Below are positions 1 to 9,700 of a stretch of DNA of 64,000 nt, one piece after another. A model generated the notes under the pieces. That model had not been told where the DNA came from. It did no database searches and saw nothing but the letters and a program-made list of their open reading frames with translations. A program made the translations under genes and the position numbers. Source of the DNA: Crocinitomicaceae bacterium (GTDB lineage: Bacteria > Bacteroidota > Bacteroidia > Flavobacteriales_D > Crocinitomicaceae); the NCBI GenBank assembly GCA_024643725.1, contig JAHEMJ010000002.1, positions 62,001 through 126,000 on the forward strand. Direction: 5' to 3'. Position 1 is the stretch's first letter, and each line of letters begins with the position of its first letter.

Positions 1-59
1 TTTTTTTATTGAAGAGGTGAAATTAAAGATATTTTTTCACATTTACTGATTGGACAAAA

Positions 60-87
60 AAAAGGCTGATGGTACCATCAGCCTTTT
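60..87 (-). terminator. Rho-independent terminator of the SprB-repeat protein gene
   Basis: A perfect palindrome (AAAAGGCTGATGGTACC and its mirror) forms a stem of about 12 bp. On the minus strand it is followed by a run of T, and it lies 23 nt after the stop codon of the adjoining minus-strand gene. The A and T runs on both sides would let it work in both directions. Confidence 0.85.
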
Positions 88-109
88 CTCTCAAATTTGT
101 TGTATGTAT

Positions 110-3100
110 TTACTCTTTGATGAATTGTTTCACCATCGTTTTTTGTCCATTGTATAGACCAAGGTAGTAAGTTCCTGCTGCGAGTTTCTTACTCATCTCA
201 ATGGTTTGTTTTACCTTTCCATCCGTTGCATTCAATTTGAATGAGCTAACCAATTGTCCAGACACGTTAAATAACTTACCTTCAACAACATCTCCAGTTA
301 CTCCATCCATTTCTAATTCGAAGACACCTTTATTTGGATTCGGGTATAATTGAACCATGGTAAAGGACAATTCATCCAGACCATCCGTACCAACAGTTAC
401 CTCTATGCTCGAAATACATCCATTTGCATCTTTGATGTAAACAGTATATGTTCCGATTGCTAATCCAGAGAATAAAGAGCCTGAATAGTAATTTGTTCCG
501 TTAATGCTATATGTGTAAGGTAAATTACCTCCAGCACCTGTAACAGTAATTGTCCCATTCGATCCATTGGAAACAGTGGTAGCGCACGTCAATGTTAATG
601 GTGCTGGTTCTGTTACAGTGGTTGTAAATGTTTGTTGACAACCATTTGCGTCTTTCACTGTTACCGTGTAGTTTCCAGCTGAAAGCCCTGTAAAGGTATT
701 GCTTGTAACGAATGTTGTTCCGTTGATACTGTAGGTCAATGGTGCTGTTCCACCTGAAGCGCTTACGAAGATTTGTCCGTTATTGGCTCCTGTACAAGAA
801 ATCATCGTTGGTACAGCATTCACACCAATCGCTGCAGGTTCTGTAATCGTGATGTTCGATGAACCGATACATCCGTTGGCATCCTGCGCATACAAGGTAT
901 ATGTTCCAGCTGCCAAATTGCTAAAGGTATTCGAAGCTTGATAATTTGTACCGTTGATAGAGTAGCTGTATGCCGCTTGTCCACCGGTTGCCGCAACCGT
1001 GATCACTGCATTTGTATATCCATGACAAGTGATTGGTGTTGTTTGTGTCGGTGTTGCTAAAATCGTAGCAGCAGATGGCAAGGTAAAGGTTCCTGTTCCA
1101 GAACATCCACCAGCTTCCGTAATCGTATAGGTATAAGAACCTGGTGCTAAGTTTCCAAATACAGCTGATGATTGAGCTGCACCACCATTCAATGCGTACG
1201 TGTATGGTGCTGTCCCTCCAGTGGCACTTAACGTAACCTGTCCATTGTTGGAAGTACATGTCGGAGCGAAATTCACCGTCATACTTGCTGTAATGGATGA
1301 ACCACCGCCAACAGAAACATTGATTGTTTTTGTATCGTTACAGATGTTATCATCCGGAGAAGAGCCATTTACCGTTGTCGTAGAAATAGTCACGGAATTG
1401 TTACCATTTACCAAGCCTGTGACAGTAACAAAAATCGTATCCATCATGCCAACACCGGTTAACTGGTTGGAAGTGTAATTTACAGTTGTAACCGCTCCTG
1501 TTCCAACTTGCCAGCTAAGAACACCGGATGTAATCGCTGTGCTTCCTGTTTGCTGAACAATCACACCAAGTTGCGTGGATGAACCACATGCAGTTCCCGT
1601 TCCCGGAACGAAAACAGCAGAAATCGCTGCATCTAACGCATCTGGATTCATGCGAATCGCACTGACGTTTGTTTTTGTTTGTGAATTTTGATAATCTCCC
1701 GAGAAGTAAAATGTCACTCCGTCGAAATCATCTATCGACATATGGTGGTAATCTCCCCAACGTGTGTCTCCTGTTTTTGAGGAAGTACCGGCGATAATCG
1801 TCGTCTCTGGCATCGTCATTTGTCCAAGTGGATCACATGGTTTTCTTCCAGTCATTTTAATGGAAGGATAGTCACCAGCATTGTTGCTCGAAGTTGAATA
1901 AGCCATGATGATGTTTCCGTATTTGTCGATATTGATAGCCGGCATCCAACGACTTGTCCCTGTTCCAGGTGCATAGGTTCCTTCTTGGTAATTTACCCAA
2001 GTTGCCGTTGTCACATTCGAAGCGCGACGTAGTTCGACCCAACGAATTCCTGCACGGTCAGCTCCGTCAACATCGGTAGCTAACGCTGCCAAAATCGTTT
2101 GGTGATCGTCAAATACACGCATCGGTGCTTTTTGCATCACTGGCTCACGTAATGGATCCAAAGTGTTTGTTGTTCCTGGTTGTTTGATACAAGCAAAACT
2201 GGTCAAACCACAAAGTTTTGAGTCAATTTCAGCAATGGAAATATCTTGAATTTTGGTAGCAGAAGCGGTATTTGCTGTCCAGTTAATGGTCATTTCCCAC
2301 AATTCCAACCAGTCGTTTGTCCCACTATCCGGTGTCCCATTTGTATGTGATTCATCATCGCGGTGACGAATGAACAATGGTTTCATTCCTGCTGGCGCAG
2401 CATTGTCTCCTTCAAGATCCACTGGAGTAATGGATTGGAATCCAAATCCATTTAAGGTATAACCAATGGTTGTTTTGATAAATGGTGAAGTCGCACCAGT
2501 CAACATAGCGCTTATTTTCATCGCATAAATACTAGGTGCTCCTCCTTGATTCGTACTTGCGACAAATGCATCAGACGCATCGCAGAATGCATATTTCGGA
2601 TAATCGGGAAATGCAGTACAGGTGAAAGAGTATGTATAATACGCCCCTTGTGGATTACTTGTTTGAGAAACGTGAATTAATAATTTGTTTCCGGAGCTTG
2701 AAAATTCTGTCAAAAACCAACGGTGTGCTGGTTTATAATAAAGTACGATTGGATCTCCGAGTCCGGCAACACCACCTAAACTTTGCATGGTTACTGAACT
2801 TGCAATGGTTGCTCCGGTGGCTTTATTGAAAATACGGTAGACAGCACCTCCACTTGAATTGGTTGATTCAATAACGACATTGCTATCCGCATCTAAGGTT
2901 GGATCCGGCGGAGATAAGTTGGTCCCTAATCCTTGCATCGCCCACAAGATGGTTGCGGAAGGAGTTTTCTCCGATGCTTCATGTTGTTGCCATACCCAAT
3001 CCGGATTGTGGGTATTCGTTTGATCTTCTTCCAGAAGTTCTTTGCCTTTAAAGTTTGGCTTGATCACTTGCTGGTGCGATGTTACCTGGCTCGGAGTTGC

Positions 3101-3214
3101 AGGAACCAAATGTGAAATCGTAGGTGTAAAATATCCAAGGAATTCAGAATCTTGCGCATACGTCAAGAAAGTGAACAAGGAAAACAAACCTAATTGGAGT
3201 AATCGTTTTTGCAT
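110..3214 (-). CDS. T9SS-secreted surface protein with SprB repeats
   Basis: A large secreted protein of 1034 residues. It starts with a signal peptide (MQKRLLQLGLFSLFTFLTYAQ). The N-terminal 600 residues are of an unassigned family seen in secreted Bacteroidota proteins. About residues 640-945 hold four tandem repeats of roughly 75-80 residues with the SprB pattern (ATGGTAPYTYSINGTNY, then GLSAGTYTVTVKDANGC, then ITEPA). The last ~88 residues are a type A T9SS sorting domain with the LYPNPNKG motif. It is probably exported across the outer membrane and attached to or released from the surface. SprB-type repeats occur in gliding adhesins, but this protein is much smaller than SprB, so a motility role is only a possibility. 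It is transcribed alone and ends at a strong terminator. Confidence 0.85.
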   Translation of the reverse strand: MQKRLLQLGLFSLFTFLTYAQDSEFLGYFTPTISHLVPATPSQVTSHQQVIKPNFKGKELLEEDQTNTHNPDWVWQQHEASEKTPSATILWAMQGLGTNLSPPDPTLDADSNVVIESTNSSGGAVYRIFNKATGATIASSVTMQSLGGVAGLGDPIVLYYKPAHRWFLTEFSSSGNKLLIHVSQTSNPQGAYYTYSFTCTAFPDYPKYAFCDASDAFVASTNQGGAPSIYAMKISAMLTGATSPFIKTTIGYTLNGFGFQSITPVDLEGDNAAPAGMKPLFIRHRDDESHTNGTPDSGTNDWLELWEMTINWTANTASATKIQDISIAEIDSKLCGLTSFACIKQPGTTNTLDPLREPVMQKAPMRVFDDHQTILAALATDVDGADRAGIRWVELRRASNVTTATWVNYQEGTYAPGTGTSRWMPAINIDKYGNIIMAYSTSSNNAGDYPSIKMTGRKPCDPLGQMTMPETTIIAGTSSKTGDTRWGDYHHMSIDDFDGVTFYFSGDYQNSQTKTNVSAIRMNPDALDAAISAVFVPGTGTACGSSTQLGVIVQQTGSTAITSGVLSWQVGTGAVTTVNYTSNQLTGVGMMDTIFVTVTGLVNGNNSVTISTTTVNGSSPDDNICNDTKTINVSVGGGSSITASMTVNFAPTCTSNNGQVTLSATGGTAPYTYALNGGAAQSSAVFGNLAPGSYTYTITEAGGCSGTGTFTLPSAATILATPTQTTPITCHGYTNAVITVAATGGQAAYSYSINGTNYQASNTFSNLAAGTYTLYAQDANGCIGSSNITITEPAAIGVNAVPTMISCTGANNGQIFVSASGGTAPLTYSINGTTFVTSNTFTGLSAGNYTVTVKDANGCQQTFTTTVTEPAPLTLTCATTVSNGSNGTITVTGAGGNLPYTYSINGTNYYSGSLFSGLAIGTYTVYIKDANGCISSIEVTVGTDGLDELSFTMVQLYPNPNKGVFELEMDGVTGDVVEGKLFNVSGQLVSSFKLNATDGKVKQTIEMSKKLAAGTYYLGLYNGQKTMVKQFIKE

Positions 3215-3289
3215 AGTTAATAGTTTTGAGCTCTAAATTTAAGACATTCTTTTCAATTAGCTATCTTCGCGAAACAAAATAAAACTTCC

Positions 3290-4051
3290 ATGAAAATTCT
3301 ATTGTCACCGGCGAAAAATTTGAATGATCAATCTACCTTGACACATGAAAGTTCCATACCTATTTTCGAAAAAGAGGCTTATCAATTGGTTAAAGACTTG
3401 AAAAAAATCAAAAAGGTTGGACTACAAGAATTAATGGATATTTCGTTGGACTTGGCAACTCAAAATGTGTTGCGCTTTAAACAATGGAAAAAAGCTTCAC
3501 TTCAACCTGAAAATGCCTTTCCTGCTGTCGAGGTTTTTGACGGAGAAGTCTACCGCGCATTGAGCGTGACAACATTAGAGTCCAAAAATTTAGCGCGTCT
3601 AAATAAACATTTGCGCATCCTCTCCGGATTGTATGGCATTGTAAAACCTTTCGATTTAATTTATCCATACCGACTCGAGATGGGTACGAAATTCTCGCCA
3701 AAAGAAGGACAGAAAAACTTATATGATTTCTGGGGTGACAAGGTGACAAAAGCCTTGAAAAAAGAATTGGACAAAGATGAAGTGATTGTGAATTTGGCTT
3801 CTTCTGAGTATTTCAAAGTTATTCGACGCGAACTCCTCAAAAATAGAATCATTACGCCGGTCTTTAAGGAGTTTAAAAATGGACAATTTACCACCGTCAT
3901 GATGTACGCTAAACATGCGCGTGGAGCCATGACGCGTTATTTGATTGAACATCCAATTGCGGATATCGAAGAATTGAAATTGTACGATGTGGATGGTTAT
4001 CAATACAATGAATTGCAATCCACTCAGGATGAATGGGTGTTTATTCGCTAA
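3290..4051 (+). CDS. yaaA: YaaA family peroxide stress protein
   Basis: 253 residues, the usual length of the YaaA (DUF328/UPF0246) family. The diagnostic N-terminus MKILLSPAKNLN, the central LSGLYGIVKPFD and YRLEMGTK segments, and the C-terminal GAMTRYLIEH segment are all present. In Escherichia coli YaaA lowers intracellular free iron during hydrogen peroxide stress and binds DNA. It is cytosolic, with no signal peptide. A TATCTTCG sequence about 25 nt upstream resembles a Bacteroidota -7 element. The 3' end overlaps the convergent DUF2452 gene by 11 nt. Confidence 0.93.
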   Translation: MKILLSPAKNLNDQSTLTHESSIPIFEKEAYQLVKDLKKIKKVGLQELMDISLDLATQNVLRFKQWKKASLQPENAFPAVEVFDGEVYRALSVTTLESKNLARLNKHLRILSGLYGIVKPFDLIYPYRLEMGTKFSPKEGQKNLYDFWGDKVTKALKKELDKDEVIVNLASSEYFKVIRRELLKNRIITPVFKEFKNGQFTTVMMYAKHARGAMTRYLIEHPIADIEELKLYDVDGYQYNELQSTQDEWVFIR

Positions 4052-4514
4052 ACGAAAAATCTGGATTTCGGTCGAGGATATCCCAAGTATGATCTGCTAA
4101 CAGTTTCACAGTGGCAATAAACGTTAATTCTTGTCCCGATTTTCCCCATTGGGTTGGACCCACAAGCGATAATGCGTACTTTCCTGAACTGCGCTGATAC
4201 AGGTGATACGTGTGATTAATGAATGGTTCAAAACGCATTTCTGCTTGATAGATGAAATTTGATATCTCTTTGCGTTCATTCAATTTTTTTGCTTGTGAAG
4301 CCAATAACTGCATTTGTTCATACAATTGTGCGAGTTGCATATCCGTTTGATGCTCCATCGCACTCATCGCACGTCCCTTGATTTTCCCTTGGTCCTCCGG
4401 TTTAATCACAGCAGATCCAGCATGATGTCCGTATTCTAAACTATTTGGATTTTCCGTGATCTTGTCTGGATCAATCGGATTTATAAATGCTTTTTTTTGC
4501 TCGTTTTGACTCAC
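4041..4514 (-). CDS. DUF2452 domain-containing protein
   Basis: A 157-residue soluble protein matching the DUF2452 pattern: an N-terminal NPIDPDKITENP segment, a polar helical middle (residues ~60-100), and a C-terminal segment with LVGPTQWGKSG. Its function is not known. The start codon is GTG, and GTGA is shared with the stop codon of the upstream FAD oxidoreductase gene, so the two are probably translationally coupled and co-expressed. The 3' end overlaps yaaA in the opposite direction. Confidence 0.75.
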   Translation of the reverse strand: MSQNEQKKAFINPIDPDKITENPNSLEYGHHAGSAVIKPEDQGKIKGRAMSAMEHQTDMQLAQLYEQMQLLASQAKKLNERKEISNFIYQAEMRFEPFINHTYHLYQRSSGKYALSLVGPTQWGKSGQELTFIATVKLLADHTWDILDRNPDFSFSE

Positions 4515-5635
4515 GAAATGATTTTTGAAAGTTCTTTACCAACCGATGCGCCTATGGCAAGGCCCATTCCTCCCATACGAACACCAAAGGCGATGTTTTT
4601 GTTCGTTTTGTGGATGATTGGTTTCTTTTCGGATCCAACAGCCATGATGCCCGACCAGGAATAATCCACTTCAAAGGATGTCGATGGAAGTATGTTCACA
4701 CGCAAATAATGAAGTAATTTTTCTTGAATGAGCTTGCTTGTTCCAAATTCGGTCGTTGTTTCTCCGTCAAAATCTAAATTCCGTCCTCCACCAAATAGCA
4801 TGCGGTTATCAATGTTCCTGAAATAATAATACCCACCTTCCATGTGAAAGGTTCCGTGTATGGACAAGTTGGAAATCGGTTTGGTGATGAGCACTTGTGC
4901 ACGGGCTGGACGAACATCTGCCATGTAGGAATGAGCAAATGCATTCGTGCAGACAAGTAATTTCGCAGTAGTCAATTCTCCCATTTTGGTTTGAAGCAAT
5001 ACGCCGTTTTCTGTCGCTTCGAAGGAAAGGACTTCCATGTCAAAGAAGATGTGAATTCCTTCATTTAGGCAGGACCTGTGCAATGCCTGAATGAGTTTTC
5101 CCGTATGAATAGCGCCTTCAAGTCGATTGTGATAGGCGGCTTGAAATCCTTTCATTTTCGATTGTTCCAATTTCAAATGGTCGATTGCATACGTATTTTC
5201 TTTACCGGAAATTCCCTTCACTTTTTCGTTTAAGTAAGCGATGAATGCATCTGGAAGTAATTCCTCTTCTGACGAGATCAAATCCCAAGATCCACAAGGT
5301 TCATAGGACATATCCACCGGGTCGATTAAAGCCATCAATTCTTGAAGTCCTTCCATGCGCATGGCGACCGTGTCCCAGACGACTTGTTCTGACATTGTTT
5401 TTAAATCGTCGCGCAACTCCGTTGGACTACCAAAGCAAGCGAATCCAGCATTTTTTGTACTTGCTCCCGTTGGCAAGTAGCCACGTTCGAGCACCACTAT
5501 TTTTGCCGATGGAAAACGTTTTCGCAGGTGTAAAGCCGTACTCATTCCCACAATTCCAGCACCGATAATCGCAAAGTCGATTCCATCGAGGTAAACCGAT
5601 CGTTCCCAGAAGCTTAATTTGGAAAAAGGAATCAT
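4511..5635 (-). CDS. FAD-dependent oxidoreductase, DAO (glycine/D-amino acid oxidase) family
   Basis: 374 residues. The Rossmann dinucleotide-binding motif GAGIVGMSTALHL lies at residues ~27-39 and is followed by an acidic VVLERG strand end. A GASTKNAGFACFG flavin-contact segment and the C-terminal WSGIMAVGSEKKP and GGMGLAIGASVGKEL segments are typical of the DAO fold. The substrate cannot be assigned; members oxidise secondary or primary amines of amino acids. It is cytosolic and is followed without a gap by the DUF2452 gene (GTGA overlap). Confidence 0.8.
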   Translation of the reverse strand: MIPFSKLSFWERSVYLDGIDFAIIGAGIVGMSTALHLRKRFPSAKIVVLERGYLPTGASTKNAGFACFGSPTELRDDLKTMSEQVVWDTVAMRMEGLQELMALIDPVDMSYEPCGSWDLISSEEELLPDAFIAYLNEKVKGISGKENTYAIDHLKLEQSKMKGFQAAYHNRLEGAIHTGKLIQALHRSCLNEGIHIFFDMEVLSFEATENGVLLQTKMGELTTAKLLVCTNAFAHSYMADVRPARAQVLITKPISNLSIHGTFHMEGGYYYFRNIDNRMLFGGGRNLDFDGETTTEFGTSKLIQEKLLHYLRVNILPSTSFEVDYSWSGIMAVGSEKKPIIHKTNKNIAFGVRMGGMGLAIGASVGKELSKIIS

Positions 5636-5727
5636 TTTTTTAGCTCGTTAATTTTTAGCAAATTTGTCTTTGAAACAAATGTAGGATTTTACGTTGATTC
5701 TGTGTTTTGTTTCGCAAAGTTGAACGT

Positions 5728-8256
5728 ATGAATAGACTCTTTCTTTTTCTCTTGTTTATTGGGATGCAGGCCATTTCTTTTGGTCAATCCCAAGTATTGG
5801 TTGCCTTGGAAGGTAATGTACAAGATTTTGTTACTGGACAAAAATTGTTTGGCGCAACGGTAAATGTCATTCAAAATGGTGTTTCCGTATCACGCGTTGT
5901 TTCCGATAATAAAGGATATTATTACGTGTCTGCAAAGATTAATCCGGCACAAATCATGGCGGTTGTTGTGGCAAATCCGGGATACATGACAAAAAAATTG
6001 TCCTTTGATTTAAAAACCATTGTTCCAAAAGCAAATGCAACCAACGGTGTGAAACTCATCGATCAACTTCCTTTGCAACTGTACGTGGTTCGACCAAATG
6101 TTGATTTAACATTCACGAAAGAAACGTATGCGGAAAAATTTGTGTGGGATCAAGCTGTTTACAAGGCGATTCCGGATGCACAAGTGAAGGCGGACATGGA
6201 TAAAAAGGTGAAGGAATTGTATCAAATTGCCAGAGACAAGGACCGAACAACGTATTGTGTTGCTGCTGCCGATCTTGCGGTGAGTCGAAAAGAATATGAA
6301 AAAGCGGTCATCTATTATGATTCTGCTTTGATTGTAGCGCCTGCTGATCCGGCCATTACGCAAAAGAAAAAATCCGTTGAAACCATTATCGAGATCAATC
6401 AAAACGAGGCCAAACGCAAGAAAGAATTTGACAAGTTAAAAGGCGAGGGGGACGCGGCGTTTACAGCGAGTAATTGGACTTTAGCGGAGCAAAAATATAA
6501 GTTGGCGGACCAACAAATCCCGAAAGACCCATACATCACGGCACGATTGGCTAAAATCACGGAAAACGTGAATGCGGAGAAAAAGAACGTAGAAAACAAA
6601 GCGCAGTACGAAAAAACGATGACGGCTGCCAATACCTTATTTACCGCAAAAAAATACGATGAGGCCATTGCGAAATACAATGAAGCATTGAAATTACAGC
6701 CGAATCAAAAAGAAAAGGTAGAAGGAGAAATCGCGAAAATTCAAGCCATTAAACAAGATAATGCCAACGAATTAGAAGTGAAAAAACAATTGAAGGCAGC
6801 CAGTGATTTGTATGTTCAAAAGAAATTTGATCAGTCGATTGAGATGTACAAAAAAGCGGAGGCGAACATCGCGAAGTTTAACAAACAAACCTTAATCGAC
6901 CAGTATTCGAAAGAACTGCAAAACGGCATGAAGAAAGTGACGGATTGGAAAAATTCACAGGATCAGATTTACAAGGACCAATTAGCGAAAGCAAATGAGA
7001 ATTTCTTAAAGGGACCTCAATTCTATGGGATGGCGAAGAATATTTTGAATTCGGACCCTATGAAAAGTCGTCAAAACGAACCTTCTGTGATCGAATTGAA
7101 GGATAAAATCGCCAAAATGGAGGCGTATTACGCACAGCGTAAATCGGCTTATCAAACCGTAAAGTCGAAAAACAACGCGCAAGCTTTGAAGGAATTAAAA
7201 GCTGTTCAAGTAATAGCAAATACGAATGCAAAATCACTTCCTGCCAATGAATTGCCTCAACTGCAAAAGAGCATTGATTCATTGACGACGCTCACAACAC
7301 CTGCGACTGTCAAAGCGGCACCATCAGTAAAGGAAGATGTGATTGTTGGAACACAATTAAAAGCACCAGGAGAACGCACTACTGGAACGCCAGAACAAGC
7401 CTTTAACGATCTAAATAAAACCTCACAACAAAAAGCCGAGCGTCCGCAAGAACAATTGCAGGAAATTAAAAATGTATTTGATTATCAAAATCACTTTAAT
7501 GAGACCATGGCTGAAGTTCAGCAGGAGACGACGGATCAAAACATGGAATCGTTCAAGTCCGAGCAAACAGTGATTGAGCGTAAAAACCAAGTAGCAGCTG
7601 ACCAACGTCAGTCCGATTTGCAAGGCGAACTTCAGAAAAACGAAGTGGCAGTGACCACCCGTAACACCATCCAAGAGAACAAACAAAATCAAAGCGCTGA
7701 GAACATCGCAAGCTGGAAAGATGCCAAAGATGTTTCGGATGCAAATGAGCAGAAAGCGGCCGATAAACTACAGGAGTCAGAGTTGTCTCGATCTAATCGT
7801 TTGTCCAACGAGGAGGCGATGCGCAATGAGAAGTTGAAAACGCAAGAGGAAAAAGACCTGAAGGCGCAGGAAAAAATGAAAACGAATTACGAGTCCACTG
7901 TCACGAAAAGAGAGGTGGATCAAGCGGAAAATCAAGATCAACAATTTGAACAAATCGAGAAAATTTCATCTGCTAAAATGACCTTGACAAATGCTCCGAA
8001 CAACTTGAAGGACGAAGATGGTGTCTTGTTTCCAAAAAACGCCATGACTGAGCGTACTTACACGGTGAAAAACAATCAAGGATTTGTTACAAAGGTGATT
8101 GTTCGTCGTGTGGTTGTGGATAAAAATGGATACGGAGTGGTATATGAACAAACTACTACCGAAGATGGAATCAATACCTTTACACGTAACGATCAAGTCA
8201 TCACAGATTACATTTGGTTCAATGAATCCACAGGAGCGAACGTGATCGAGAAGTAA
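5728..8256 (+). CDS. Secreted TPR/coiled-coil protein with carboxypeptidase-like regulatory domain
   Basis: About 842 residues from the ATG at 5728; the alternative TTG start at 5707 would place seven charged residues before the signal peptide and is less likely. The signal peptide ends near FGQ. Residues ~28-100 form a beta-sandwich of the carboxypeptidase-regulatory type (LEGNVQDFVTGQKLFGATV). Residues ~150-340 carry TPR-like repeats (EKAVIYYDSALIVAPADP, DEAIAKYNEALKLQPNQ). Residues ~350-760 are long charged Gln/Glu/Lys-rich coiled coil. A C-terminal domain of about 70 residues follows, with the FPKNAMTERTY and VIVRRVVVDKNG motifs. This architecture is common in Crocinitomicaceae-like genomes, and the role is unknown. 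A periplasmic or outer-membrane-associated scaffold is plausible. Confidence 0.72.
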   Translation: MNRLFLFLLFIGMQAISFGQSQVLVALEGNVQDFVTGQKLFGATVNVIQNGVSVSRVVSDNKGYYYVSAKINPAQIMAVVVANPGYMTKKLSFDLKTIVPKANATNGVKLIDQLPLQLYVVRPNVDLTFTKETYAEKFVWDQAVYKAIPDAQVKADMDKKVKELYQIARDKDRTTYCVAAADLAVSRKEYEKAVIYYDSALIVAPADPAITQKKKSVETIIEINQNEAKRKKEFDKLKGEGDAAFTASNWTLAEQKYKLADQQIPKDPYITARLAKITENVNAEKKNVENKAQYEKTMTAANTLFTAKKYDEAIAKYNEALKLQPNQKEKVEGEIAKIQAIKQDNANELEVKKQLKAASDLYVQKKFDQSIEMYKKAEANIAKFNKQTLIDQYSKELQNGMKKVTDWKNSQDQIYKDQLAKANENFLKGPQFYGMAKNILNSDPMKSRQNEPSVIELKDKIAKMEAYYAQRKSAYQTVKSKNNAQALKELKAVQVIANTNAKSLPANELPQLQKSIDSLTTLTTPATVKAAPSVKEDVIVGTQLKAPGERTTGTPEQAFNDLNKTSQQKAERPQEQLQEIKNVFDYQNHFNETMAEVQQETTDQNMESFKSEQTVIERKNQVAADQRQSDLQGELQKNEVAVTTRNTIQENKQNQSAENIASWKDAKDVSDANEQKAADKLQESELSRSNRLSNEEAMRNEKLKTQEEKDLKAQEKMKTNYESTVTKREVDQAENQDQQFEQIEKISSAKMTLTNAPNNLKDEDGVLFPKNAMTERTYTVKNNQGFVTKVIVRRVVVDKNGYGVVYEQTTTEDGINTFTRNDQVITDYIWFNESTGANVIEK

Positions 8257-8338
8257 ATTCATACTTCGTTGTCAGTAACTATTTAGATTCCGTTTTAATC
8301 CCATTTGGCTTTCTTGTATTTTCGTTAAAATTCAAGAA

Positions 8339-9700
8339 ATGAGAGTACATTTTATTGCCATTGGGGGAAGTGCCATGCACAATTTAGCCATCGCCTTAAA
8401 TCGAAAAGGAATTCAGGTGAGTGGTTCGGACGATGAAATCTTTGAACCGTCGAGAACACGCCTGGATAAAGAAGGGATTTTACCTGCTCATATCGGTTGG
8501 GATGCAAATCGCATTCACTCGGATTTAGATGCGGTTATTTTGGGAATGCATGCCCGTGAGGATAATCCGGAATTGCTACGCGCAAGGGAACTTCAATTGC
8601 CGATTTACTCTTATCCGGAATACTTGTATGAACAAAGCAAGGACAAAGTCCGAGTGGTCATAGGAGGTAGTCATGGAAAGACAACCATCACATCGATGTT
8701 ATTGCATGCCATCAACAAACTTGGTTTGAATGTGGATTACATGGTTGGTGCTCAATTGGAAGGATACGACTGCATGGTGAAATTGACCAATGACGCGAAG
8801 TACATGATTTTGGAAGGCGATGAGTACTTGAGCTCACCGATTGATCGTCGTCCCAAATTCCATTTATACCGACCGAATGTCGCTTTGATTAGCGGGATTG
8901 CTTGGGACCACATCAACGTATTTCCAACGTTCGAAAATTACGTGCAGCAATTTGAAATCTTCTGCGATTTAATTGAACCGAATGGAACATTGATTTTCAA
9001 CGCCGAGGACCCGGAAGTGCGTAAATTGGGCGAGCAAAAACGTGAAGGCATCACCGCCATTGCGTATCAAACACCGTCGTTCGAACCAACGGAGTCCGGA
9101 ACCTTATTGCACTTCGAAGGACAATCTTATCCACTATTGATTTTCGGTCCACATAACTTGCAAAACTTAATGGGAGCGATGAATTTAGGGCAGTCGATTG
9201 GCATTAAAAACAGCGATTTTTTAACGGCGATGTCTGACTTCACGGGAGCAGGAAAACGCTTGCAAAAAGTGATTGAACGTCCAGATTTCGTCATGTTTAA
9301 GGATTTCGCCCATTCACCATCCAAATTGAAAGCAACGACTGCTGCAGTGAAACACCAATATCCATCTCGAAAAGTCGTGGCATGCATGGAATTACATACC
9401 TTTTCGTCTTTGAAAAAGGAATTTTTACCGCATTATGAGGGAGCGATGATGGCGGCAGATGAAGCGTTGGTTTATTTTAATCCAGAAGTCGTTCACCATA
9501 AAAAATTGGAGCCGATCTCCGTGGAACAGGTATCAGCTGGATTCGGTGGAGGTGTTCACGTGAAAAACGAAACGGCTGATGTTTTGTCGTTTATTCGCTC
9601 ACAGAAATGGAACAATGCAGTTTTGCTAATGATGTCTTCTGGTAATTTTGATGGCATCGATTACGATCAACTAGGAGCTGAACTATGCGAAACCTTATAA
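8339..9700 (+). CDS. mpl: UDP-N-acetylmuramate:L-alanyl-gamma-D-glutamyl-meso-diaminopimelate ligase
   Basis: 453 residues, typical of Mpl. It ligates recycled murein tripeptide to UDP-MurNAc, using ATP, in the cytosol. Seen in the sequence: the N-terminal HFIAIGGSAMHNLA motif, the Mur ligase P-loop GGSHGKTTITSMLL near residue 110, EGDEYLSSPIDRRPKF, the LISGIAWDHINVFP segment, and AHSPSKLKATTAAVK in the C-terminal domain. The AHxP variant and short length separate it from MurC. Its last 16 nt overlap the start of the beta-lactamase gene, suggesting coupled translation. A TATTTTCG sequence at 8317-8324 may be the -7 promoter element. Confidence 0.95.
   Translation: MRVHFIAIGGSAMHNLAIALNRKGIQVSGSDDEIFEPSRTRLDKEGILPAHIGWDANRIHSDLDAVILGMHAREDNPELLRARELQLPIYSYPEYLYEQSKDKVRVVIGGSHGKTTITSMLLHAINKLGLNVDYMVGAQLEGYDCMVKLTNDAKYMILEGDEYLSSPIDRRPKFHLYRPNVALISGIAWDHINVFPTFENYVQQFEIFCDLIEPNGTLIFNAEDPEVRKLGEQKREGITAIAYQTPSFEPTESGTLLHFEGQSYPLLIFGPHNLQNLMGAMNLGQSIGIKNSDFLTAMSDFTGAGKRLQKVIERPDFVMFKDFAHSPSKLKATTAAVKHQYPSRKVVACMELHTFSSLKKEFLPHYEGAMMAADEALVYFNPEVVHHKKLEPISVEQVSAGFGGGVHVKNETADVLSFIRSQKWNNAVLLMMSSGNFDGIDYDQLGAELCETL

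Noticed and set aside
921..1478. Open frames in both strands inside the SprB-repeat gene
   Set aside because: They are out-of-frame shadows of the repeats; the repeated DNA keeps stop codons away in other frames.
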